Source: a bacterium (GTDB lineage Bacteria > Desulfobacterota > DSWW01). From it: 64,000 nt of DNA. Location: positions 1 through 64,000 of the forward strand of contig JANQFG010000069.1 in assembly GCA_028277985.1 (NCBI GenBank), in the 5' to 3' direction. The notes below the pieces were generated by a model. It searched no databases. It was not told the DNA's origin and was given only the letters and a program-made list of their open reading frames with translations. This document shows, piece by piece, positions 44,664-51,389 of the stretch (within the stretch, counting starts at the first letter, position 1; each line of letters opens with the position of its first letter). Position numbers and translations under genes: made by a program.

Positions 44664-45365
44664 ATGGCGAGACAACATCCTTCCCAAGCGGATTCGGTGA
44701 CCGCCCAGAGACGAAAAAGGGAAAAAGAACAGCGATATCAGTCTATTCTGCAGACGGCGGAGCGCCTCTTCTGCGAAAACGGATACTCGAACACCAAGAT
44801 CCAGGACATTGCCCGCGAGGCTGAAGTAGCCGTGGGCACGGTCTATTTCTACTTCCGCAACAAGGAAGATCTTCTGCTGCAACTCATCGAGGCAACCTCC
44901 TTTAATGTACGGACCATCCTTGGGGAGGCCTTCCGAAGCGGCAAGAACCCAGTGGAGAGAATTGAACAGGCGGGCAGGGCGCTCTTCCAGGATTTGTGGG
45001 GCCTTCATCCTTCTCAGATGATCATTCTTCTCAAGGAATCGGTAGGGGTGAGCCCCGAGGTGGAAACCCACAGACAGGCCATCTTCCAACGGCTCAACAG
45101 AGATGTTGCCCTGGCCATCGAAGAGGTGCTCGAAGAATACGGGATCTCCGAACGGTTCGTGGCCGAGGTCGTCTCGGTGGCCATCGGCGGAATGCTGGAA
45201 CGAATCGCGTACCAGTACCTGGTTTCGCAGGATCGTTCCGCGGATACGGAAACGATCACCCGGGAAGTCCTCGTCTTCCTCCGGGGGGGGCTCCTGGCCG
45301 TGCTCCGTGATCTCAGCCAGGCCGGGTCGGGTGCACCCGGCAAAGAGAAGAAACCGGAATCGTGA
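44664..45365 (+). CDS. TetR-family transcriptional regulator
   Basis: A 233-residue regulator. HTH: YSNTKIQDIAREAEVAVG then TVYFYFRNKEDLLLQLIE; the ligand domain is about 120 residues, of the fatty-acid regulator kind (FadR/YsiA). ATG 44664 was chosen because the HTH needs about 30 residues before it. The inverted repeat in front suggests autoregulation. Placed between acyl-CoA ligase and the PHP/thiolase set, it likely responds to an acyl-CoA. Confidence 0.9.
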   Translation: MARQHPSQADSVTAQRRKREKEQRYQSILQTAERLFCENGYSNTKIQDIAREAEVAVGTVYFYFRNKEDLLLQLIEATSFNVRTILGEAFRSGKNPVERIEQAGRALFQDLWGLHPSQMIILLKESVGVSPEVETHRQAIFQRLNRDVALAIEEVLEEYGISERFVAEVVSVAIGGMLERIAYQYLVSQDRSADTETITREVLVFLRGGLLAVLRDLSQAGSGAPGKEKKPES

Positions 45366-45398
45366 TCCTCGCCGGTTTGGACAAGGTAGAAGAGAAGA

Positions 45399-45947
45399 AT
45401 GCTTCTGAAGGGAGCCTTACACGTACACACGACCTGCTCGGACGGCGAACTGACGCCCCAGGAGGCTGCGAACGCATACGAGGAAAGGGGATTCGACTTC
45501 ATCGCCTTCACGGATCACGACTACCTCCTGAAGCCGAACTACCGGGACGTGTACGATCAAGTGAAGAGCGAGATGATCATCTTCCACGGGATCGAGCTCA
45601 CGGTTTTCGTGAAGGGCTACGTTCACGTCAACAGGATCGAAGGGGACGAGGAAGTCCTCCACGTGTTCAATCATATAGGTGAGTACGACTTGACGCGGGC
45701 ACAGATAAGGCATCGAACGAGGAAGATCGCTGAGAAGTATCCCCTCGACGTGGTCGAGATCACGGCCAAAGGATTTCGGGAGAAGAAGATCGAAGAACTG
45801 GATCTACCCTACCCGATGATCGCGTCCGACGATATGCACACCCGGGTGGGGATCGGCAGGGCCTGGATCGAGCTGGATGCACCGAGAGACAAGGATGCGA
45901 TTCTGAGGGCGATCAAGAAAGGCAAGTTCTGGAACTGTTTTCTCTAA
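45399..45947 (+). CDS. PHP-domain metal-dependent phosphoesterase-like hydrolase
   Basis: A 182-residue PHP domain. Metal-ligand motifs ALHVHTTCSDG and DFIAFTDHDYL are clear; the later PMIASDDMHTRVGIGR supplies further Asp/His. PHP proteins are usually phosphoesterases (nucleases, histidinol-phosphate phosphatase); small ones like this lack known substrate. A-rich GTAGAAGAGAAGA precedes the ATG. Follows tetR by 33 bases and may share its transcript; link to the acyl-CoA genes is unclear. Confidence 0.78.
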   Translation: MLLKGALHVHTTCSDGELTPQEAANAYEERGFDFIAFTDHDYLLKPNYRDVYDQVKSEMIIFHGIELTVFVKGYVHVNRIEGDEEVLHVFNHIGEYDLTRAQIRHRTRKIAEKYPLDVVEITAKGFREKKIEELDLPYPMIASDDMHTRVGIGRAWIELDAPRDKDAILRAIKKGKFWNCFL

Positions 45948-45961
45948 CCCAGCAGATTCCT

Positions 45962-46050
45962 CCTCCCCTTTGGGGAGAAGGTCAGGATGAGGGGGAGTAT
46001 CCAAGCCACCCTCACCCTAGCCCTCTCCCTCAAGGGAGAGGGGATAGGAG
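45962..46050. repeat. pair of inverted interspersed palindromic repeats
   Basis: Two related units in opposite orientation: about 45964-45996 (reverse strand CCCCCTCATCCTGACC then TTCTCCCC/GGGGAG) and 46007-46044 (CCCTCACCCTAGCC then CTCTCCCT/AGGGAGAG). Each carries a small hairpin; the pair folds back on itself. This kind of repeat is scattered in many environmental bacterial genomes, typically between genes. Confidence 0.7.
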
Positions 46051-46130
46051 GAAGTTGTACTGCCGTTGAATGGGAAACGTTTTTGGGAATCGTGTATCCA
46101 CTAGCGTTCAGAAAGGGAGGTGAAGGTCTC

Positions 46131-47276
46131 ATGGGAAACCGAGTTGCGATTTGCGCAATGGCGCAAGTCAAGAACGAACCCAACGTCTGGTATCAGCGTA
46201 ATCAGGGGATGCTGCTGGACTGCCTGGAGCCGATCCTGCAGCAAACAGGGGTCACCTTTGACCCGGAGACGGGCATCCGGAACATCGTGACGGCCTCGGA
46301 CGATGTGTTCGAGGCGAGAACCATCTCGGATGCAGCGATGGGAGACGTGGTTGGCGCCCATTACCGCGGAGAGGAGAAGGCAGCTCAGGACGGTCTCAAC
46401 GGAATCGGATACGCCATGGCGTGCATTCTTGCGGGTCACGACGACGTGGTCCTCTTCATGTCTCACTGCAGGGAGTCGCAGACCGAAAGCCGGAACATGT
46501 GCACGAACCTGGCCTACGACCCCTTCTTCTGCAGACCCGTAGGCATGGATTACCTGAACGTGAACGCCTTCCAGGCCCGCGCCTACATGGAGAAGGCGGG
46601 CGTAACAGACGAACACCTGGCAGAAGTGGTGGTCCGGTCCCGTGAGAAGGCGGCGAAAAACCCCTACGCGCGGGAAAACGAAAGAGTGACCAAAGAGGAC
46701 GTCATGAACTCGCCGTTTCTGGCGGATCCTATCCGTGAGCTTCACGTCTACCCGGTGACCGACTGGGCCGTGGGAATGCTTCTCTGCTGTGAGGAACGGG
46801 TCAGCGAATTCACGGACAACCCGGTCTGGATCACCGGCTTCGGCAACTGCATGGACAGGTATTTTGTCGGAGACAGGGACCTTGTATCGAATTTCAGCCT
46901 GAAGAATGCGTGCGAGAGAGCGTACGCGATGGCGGGCGTCAAAGACCCGAAAAAGGACTTCGATGTCATAGAGCTCAATGATGCGTACGCGCACCAGCTC
47001 CCCATGCTGGCCGAAGGCGTCGGCCTGGCGGGCGATGGAGAGGGCGGCAAGTGGCTCGAATCCGGCGGCCCGGACAAGTACAACGTGAATCTCTCCGGCG
47101 GAATGCTCAACGGGAATCCCATCATGAACGGAGGCGTTGCCCGCGCCGTGGAGGGAATTGTGCAGCTTCGCGGGGAGGCCGGTGACAGGCAGGTGGACGG
47201 AGCCAAGAGGGCCCTGGCGCACGGAACCACGGGTGGCGCGTGTCAGCATCAGACCGTACTCATTCTAGAAAAATAA
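46131..47276 (+). CDS. thiolase-fold protein lacking the nucleophilic Cys (subunit/aldolase?)
   Basis: A 381-residue thiolase-superfamily protein: AQDGLNGIGYAMACILAGHDDVVLF matches the strand-helix around the active site, and VIELNDAYAHQL is the family's N[DE]AF-type motif. Where thiolases have the catalytic Cys (C-x-S-G-L) this has Ala85 (A-Q-D-G-L), and the C-terminal GHP/CxG His and Cys are absent (GGMLNGNPIMNGG). So it cannot be a standard thiolase. GGGAGGTGAAGGTCTCATG sets the start. Ends 10 bases before a second thiolase-like gene and two DUF35 genes, as in BbsAB and Ltp2/ChsH2-type complexes. Confidence 0.8.
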   Translation: MGNRVAICAMAQVKNEPNVWYQRNQGMLLDCLEPILQQTGVTFDPETGIRNIVTASDDVFEARTISDAAMGDVVGAHYRGEEKAAQDGLNGIGYAMACILAGHDDVVLFMSHCRESQTESRNMCTNLAYDPFFCRPVGMDYLNVNAFQARAYMEKAGVTDEHLAEVVVRSREKAAKNPYARENERVTKEDVMNSPFLADPIRELHVYPVTDWAVGMLLCCEERVSEFTDNPVWITGFGNCMDRYFVGDRDLVSNFSLKNACERAYAMAGVKDPKKDFDVIELNDAYAHQLPMLAEGVGLAGDGEGGKWLESGGPDKYNVNLSGGMLNGNPIMNGGVARAVEGIVQLRGEAGDRQVDGAKRALAHGTTGGACQHQTVLILEK

Positions 47277-47286
47277 GGTGGGAGCC

Positions 47287-48489
47287 ATGGCGCATAGAAA
47301 AAAGAACAGAAACGTTGGCGTAATCGGCGTGGGGCAGACCAAACACTCCAGCCACAGGGAAGACGTGAACCAGCCGGAAATGATCCACGAGGCGGTCCGT
47401 GAGGCCCTGGACGACGCGGGTCTCAAGATGGGCGACATCGATTGCCTCGTGCACGGGAACATGGAACTCTTCGAAATGGTCCATCAGCCCGACCTGTGGC
47501 ATACACTCGGCACGGGTGCCTACGGGAAGAGCACCTTGCGGCTGACCACGGGTGGTACAACCGGCGCGACCCTCTTCTGTGCCGGGGACAATCTCGTGGC
47601 ATCGGGTATGTATGACACGGTCATGGTGGTCGGGTTCGAGAAGCTTCAGGAGGGGCACACCACCGGCGGCATCACCAACATGGCCGATCCCCTCTGGTTC
47701 CGGAGCCTGCAGACCGGAGCTCTCACCGGAACTTGCGCGTACGACCTGATCCAGGAATTCGGGGAAGAGAGAGCCAGCAAAGTGGCCATGATCTACAGGA
47801 TCATCATGGACCAGAACGCGGGCCTGAACCCGAAGGCTCACAGGGCCTTCGGCCTCGAATTCGATCAGATGGATCACCTCATCGAGACCTCGGCGAAGCT
47901 GATCGGGGAATTGAAGATCATCGACATGTGCTCCCAGTCGGACGGGGCCTGCGCGGTCATCATGACCAGCGAAGAGAAGGCGAAGAAACTGTCCGACAAC
48001 CCTGTGTGGATCAGGGATCACATTACAGTACATCGGGAAGAGACCGCATCCACCTTTCTTGGTTATGATGCTGCCACGGAAACGCCATTGACCCACAAGG
48101 TTGCTGCGGAAAGGCTCTTCAAGCGAAACGGCATCGACAATCCGCTCGAATACTTCGATGTCTTCGAGATGTACGACCCCTCCTCTTGGTGGGGTGTGGA
48201 CTGGCTGCGGGACTTCTTCCTTCTCGAGGGGGACGAACACCTGAAGCTGGTGGAGGACAAGGAGATCGCCATTGACGGTAAGATGCCGATCAACCCGTCC
48301 GGAGGTGTGATCGCGTCGAACCCGATCGGGGCCACAGCGCTGGTCCGGCCGGCGGAAGCGTGTCTCCAGGTGAGAGGGGATGCAGGTCCGCATCAGATTC
48401 CCACGCCCGTGAACCATGCCATTGCCTCTGGTTTCGGGGGGACCATGTGGACGGTGTTGATCATGCTCGAGAAGGAACTCGGTTGGTAG
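47287..48489 (+). CDS. thiolase-fold (SCP-x-like) protein lacking the nucleophilic Cys
   Basis: A 400-residue SCP-x-type thiolase fold: DCLVHGN, LRLTTGGTTGATLFCAGDNL (region of the nucleophile), ALTGTCAYDLI and GGVIASNPIGATALV. The Cys of C-x-S-G is Gly/Thr (GGTTG) and the catalytic His of GGHPxGATG is Asn (SNPIGATA). Lookalikes such as Ltp2 are retro-aldolases that need a DUF35 partner; FEMYDPSSWWGVDW may hold acid-base Tyr here. ATG 47287 after AGGTGGGAG. Overlaps none; 12 bases to the SCP2-DUF35 gene. Confidence 0.82.
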   Translation: MAHRKKNRNVGVIGVGQTKHSSHREDVNQPEMIHEAVREALDDAGLKMGDIDCLVHGNMELFEMVHQPDLWHTLGTGAYGKSTLRLTTGGTTGATLFCAGDNLVASGMYDTVMVVGFEKLQEGHTTGGITNMADPLWFRSLQTGALTGTCAYDLIQEFGEERASKVAMIYRIIMDQNAGLNPKAHRAFGLEFDQMDHLIETSAKLIGELKIIDMCSQSDGACAVIMTSEEKAKKLSDNPVWIRDHITVHREETASTFLGYDAATETPLTHKVAAERLFKRNGIDNPLEYFDVFEMYDPSSWWGVDWLRDFFLLEGDEHLKLVEDKEIAIDGKMPINPSGGVIASNPIGATALVRPAEACLQVRGDAGPHQIPTPVNHAIASGFGGTMWTVLIMLEKELGW

Positions 48490-48501
48490 GAGGATCGAAA
48501 C

Positions 48502-49686
48502 ATGAGCGAGAAATTCGGAGTCAAGGTAGAAGACATTTTCGATACTATGGAAGAGCGATTTCGTCCCGAAGGGGCGGAAGGCGTGGATGCGAGCTTCGGA
48601 TACGACATCACGGGGCGGGGAAAGTGGAAGCTCACGGTCAAGGACGGGGCCATGAGGATCGAGCAGACCGACGATCTGAGCGGCTGTGTCGCGGTGTCCA
48701 AGGCGGACCCGGACACCTTCGTGGGCGTGAACATCGGTCAGGTGGATGCGACCGGGGCCTTCACGAGCGGGAAGCTCTCCGTGGAAGGTGACATAGGTGC
48801 CCTGGGGACCACCGCCAAGATGTTCAAGCGATACTCGCCACCCAAGAAGGAGTTGACTGTCAAAGAGTACATCGTCGACATGTTCGGCACCCTGGAAGCG
48901 AGATTTCAACCGAGTGGCGCCGAGGGGCTGGACATCACCATCGGTTACGACATCGGTGGAGAGGACGGAGGCCAATGGACGGCTGCGATCAAAGATGGTC
49001 AATGCACCGTAACGGAGGAGCTCGTTTCTTCACCCAGCCTCACCATGATCGTCAAGGACAAGGACTGGGTCGAGCTCATGCTGGGCAAGGTGGACGCCAT
49101 GACCCTGATGAGCACTGGGCGCGCCGGGGTCGAGGGAGACATGAACCTTGCCGTCAAGTTGCCTGAGATCTTCGCCAAGTACACTGCCCCCGGCGAGGAG
49201 GAAGAGGAGGAACAGGAACTTCTCGTCCTGAAGAAGACCATCTCCGTGAAACAGAAGTTCCCTACCGGACCGGTGATGGGGAAGTTCCTGAATGGGTTGA
49301 AGGAAAAGAAGATCCTTGCGAACAAGTGCCCGGAGTGCGGGCGAACACAGGTTCCGCCGAGGGAGATCTGCGCAGAGTGCAGAGTCCGATGCCACGGATT
49401 TGTCGAAGTGGGGCCCAAGGGCAATGTGCGTCTGCTGGATACCGCCTACTACGCGAGCCCGGACCCCCTGACAGGGGAAACCAGGGAAACCCCGTACGGG
49501 CTGATCTACGTCCTGCTCGATGGGTGCAAGGGTCAGGATGTGTTCACCCACTTCCTGCGGGATGATCAACTCGATCGAGTCGAGATGGGCTGGAACGAGA
49601 AGAAGGGCAGCATCGTGCGTCCCGTCTGGGCAGAAGAGCGGACCGGGAGCGTTGCCGACATAAAGTACTTTGAGATCGACGAATAA
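48502..49686 (+). CDS. SCP2-SCP2-DUF35 (OB-fold zinc ribbon) fusion
   Basis: A 394-residue three-domain protein. Two tandem SCP2-like lipid-binding domains (about 1-115 and 118-235; both have the G-K-x-x-x-G-D-x pattern: GKLSVEGDIGAL and GRAGVEGDMNLAV), an acidic linker (EEEEEEQE), then DUF35: zinc ribbon CPECGRTQVPPREICAEC and an OB fold ending SVADIKYFEIDE. SCP2 binds CoA or sterol-like lipids; DUF35 binds CoA in thiolase, aldolase and hydratase complexes. TAGGAGGATCGAAACATG is a strong ribosome site. The double SCP2 with DUF35 is unusual. Confidence 0.82.
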   Translation: MSEKFGVKVEDIFDTMEERFRPEGAEGVDASFGYDITGRGKWKLTVKDGAMRIEQTDDLSGCVAVSKADPDTFVGVNIGQVDATGAFTSGKLSVEGDIGALGTTAKMFKRYSPPKKELTVKEYIVDMFGTLEARFQPSGAEGLDITIGYDIGGEDGGQWTAAIKDGQCTVTEELVSSPSLTMIVKDKDWVELMLGKVDAMTLMSTGRAGVEGDMNLAVKLPEIFAKYTAPGEEEEEEQELLVLKKTISVKQKFPTGPVMGKFLNGLKEKKILANKCPECGRTQVPPREICAECRVRCHGFVEVGPKGNVRLLDTAYYASPDPLTGETRETPYGLIYVLLDGCKGQDVFTHFLRDDQLDRVEMGWNEKKGSIVRPVWAEERTGSVADIKYFEIDE

Positions 49687-49697
49687 GGAGCTCGGTC

Positions 49698-50159
49698 ATG
49701 AAAGAGGGATTCGACACGACAGATTGTTTTCTTGTAGATGGAAAGCTCGCGCTCCCGTACACCTATTTCGCCGGAAGGGTGGGCAGCAAGTTCCTGACGA
49801 CCATTCGGGACGAAAAGAAGATCATGGGCATCAAGTGCAACCAGTGCAACAAGGTTTTCGTGCCGCCACGCCAGACCTGCGACGTCTGCATGGAGGACAT
49901 CCGGGACAACTGGGTGGATGTGCAGAACACGGGGGAGGTGACGAATTTCACGGTAGTCCGTTACGATGACAAACACCTGCCCAAGAAGGCCCCGTACGTA
50001 CTGGCCATGATCAAGCTCGAGGGTGCGGACACCTCCATTGTCCATGTTGTGGAAGGCATCGACGTGGACAAGGCGAAGATCGGGATGAAGGTCCAGGCCG
50101 TGTTTGCCGAGGAGACCACCAGCACCCTCATGGACATCGACCACTTTGCCCCGGCGTAA
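49698..50159 (+). CDS. DUF35 OB-fold zinc-ribbon acyl-CoA-binding protein
   Basis: A 153-residue single-domain DUF35 protein: zinc ribbon CNQCNKVFVPPRQTCDVC, OB strands VTNFTVVRYDDKHLPKKAPYVL and KVQAVFAEE. Partner proteins of thiolase-fold enzymes; here the second such protein of a set with two thiolase-fold proteins, implying two alpha/beta pairs or one mixed complex. AAGGAGCTCGGTC before ATG. Last gene of the cluster; repeats start 14 bases later. Confidence 0.88.
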   Translation: MKEGFDTTDCFLVDGKLALPYTYFAGRVGSKFLTTIRDEKKIMGIKCNQCNKVFVPPRQTCDVCMEDIRDNWVDVQNTGEVTNFTVVRYDDKHLPKKAPYVLAMIKLEGADTSIVHVVEGIDVDKAKIGMKVQAVFAEETTSTLMDIDHFAPA

Positions 50160-50172
50160 GAAGCAGGGATCA

Positions 50173-50205
50173 GGGGTCAGGGACCAGGTGTCAGGCCCTG
50201 ACCCC
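50173..50205 (+). terminator. hairpin after the DUF35 gene
   Basis: Perfect stem GGGGTCAGGG / CCCTGACCCC with a 13-base loop, 14 bases past the stop. No T-run, so weak as an intrinsic terminator. Confidence 0.4.
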
Positions 50206-50333
50206 ACCCCAATTGACGTCCCGCCCCGACCCCGAAGAGGTCAATTCTGGCCATTGGACAACCTGCCGGACTCCAGAACGGGGTCGATAACCGCCGTTCC
50301 CGGAAACGAGGTGCCTCTCAGCTCCCGCAGGGA

Positions 50334-50419
50334 CATTGCGAGCGAAGCGAAGCAATCCCCATGCGAACAAGCCACAGAGCTTGGGGATTGCTTCGGCCTT
50401 TCAAGAAAGGCCTCGCAAT
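50334..50419. repeat. imperfect foldback (palindromic) repeat element
   Basis: ATTGCGAGCGAAGCGAAGCA..CCCC on one side pairs with GGGGATTGCTTCGGC ... CTCGCAAT on the other. The outer ends ATTGCGAG/CTCGCAAT match exactly. A common kind of interspersed repeat (MITE/REP-like). Confidence 0.7.
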
Positions 50420-50451
50420 ATCCTTTCTCCGGCACTACGAGGCATCGTGAG

Positions 50452-50478
50452 CGTCATTCCCGCGAACGCGGGAATCCA
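50452..50478. repeat. dRS3-like short palindromic repeat
   Basis: ATTCCCGCG-AA-CGCGGGAAT (50456-50475) with flanks CGTC and CCAG. Such units are scattered in many genomes and are known as integration targets in Neisseria. Confidence 0.75.
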
Positions 50479-50528
50479 GGGGGGGATCAAGGGCGGCCGA
50501 AACAGGTATCGGGAAGCTTTGTCCGGGT

Positions 50529-51299
50529 CTAGGAAGCTCTCTTCGCCAAACCCAGCTTGAAGTTAGGGCAGTTGACCAGACATTCGTAACAACTGTACGA
50601 ATAGCGCGCCGCAAGAGTGGCGGTAATCACCTCGAAGTTCTCGTTCACGAACTTCGAGCCTCGCAGCCACTGGGATAGAAACGCTGCCGAGAGCAGCGGA
50701 TGCACCGTGCTCTGTTTCAGACACTTGTACTGAACGATTCCGCCTGAGCCGTCCAGGGCCTGAACCGGACAGGCCTCCACGCATTTGTTGCAGCCCTCTA
50801 TGCATAGCGACTTCTCGAGCGGTTTGCCGGAGGGTAGCTCCGCTGTGGTCAGCAGGCCGCCCAGGCGCAGGCGATTCCCGAACTTTGCGTTTGCCAGGAG
50901 TGTATTCTTACCCATGGTCCCTATGCCGGCGCGCACGGCCGCATGCTTGAGGGACACAACGCCCCAGTACTTCCCTTCCCGCATCAGCATCGGCTGGTAG
51001 CAGCCCAGAGGAATCGACGGAAACCCCTCCCGGGTGAGCATCGAGCAAACCTCGATGGCGGCGGCATCCATCGAGGCGTAGTAGTTGTGCGCCACATTGG
51101 CGTAGAGATCGTATGCGTGTTTTTCCGCAACGTACACGGGACCCGGGATCTCCTTTCCGAAGACGATCACCCGTTTGCAGTCGGTCAGAATCTCCGAAGG
51201 TCTGCACTCTGACAATGCGCTCGGCCAATCCCGGACATCTGCTACACCCATCACGTCTATCTTTTGATCCTGCAGATAGGTCTCGATATCTTTCATCAT
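50529..51299 (-). CDS. 4Fe-4S protein related to epoxyqueuosine reductase / corrinoid activators
   Basis: A 256-residue product. N-terminal half resembles QueG-type proteins (GVADVRDWP, KRVIVFGKEIPGPV). One ferredoxin motif CIEGCNKCVEACPV and a lone CLK..., then CYECLVNCP; so one cluster is clear and a second is possible. Without the helical extension of QueG it is more likely a redox protein such as a reductive activator. Same strand as a molybdopterin enzyme gene, 90 bases before. Confidence 0.72.
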   Translation of the reverse strand: MMKDIETYLQDQKIDVMGVADVRDWPSALSECRPSEILTDCKRVIVFGKEIPGPVYVAEKHAYDLYANVAHNYYASMDAAAIEVCSMLTREGFPSIPLGCYQPMLMREGKYWGVVSLKHAAVRAGIGTMGKNTLLANAKFGNRLRLGGLLTTAELPSGKPLEKSLCIEGCNKCVEACPVQALDGSGGIVQYKCLKQSTVHPLLSAAFLSQWLRGSKFVNENFEVITATLAARYSYSCYECLVNCPNFKLGLAKRAS

Positions 51300-51337
51300 C
51301 TCTTCGTCTCCTTCCCTGAATGTGCGGCAAGCCGTCT

Positions 51338-51389
51338 CTAGGCGTAGTATCCGAAATCCTTCACCGCGTCAATCATCGCTTTCACGCTC
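51338..51389 (-). pseudogene. possible 3' remnant of a UROD-family gene
   Basis: Directly after the molybdopterin gene stop, a frame reads KSVKAMIDAVKDFGYYA then TAG. This closely fits the C-terminal helix of uroporphyrinogen-decarboxylase/MtaA-type proteins. Nothing of the rest remains. Could be chance. Confidence 0.3.

Larger units (their letters stand above)
50160..50528. other. convergent intergenic repeat region
   Basis: No gene. It contains a 10-bp hairpin just after the DUF35 stop, a larger foldback element and a short palindromic repeat (separate entries). Both flanking genes converge here, so it is probably the terminator area. Confidence 0.6.

Noticed and set aside
47260-49002. 580-codon minus-strand open frame opposite the thiolase/SCP2 genes
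   Set aside because: It crosses two genes with clear families and its product has no domain.
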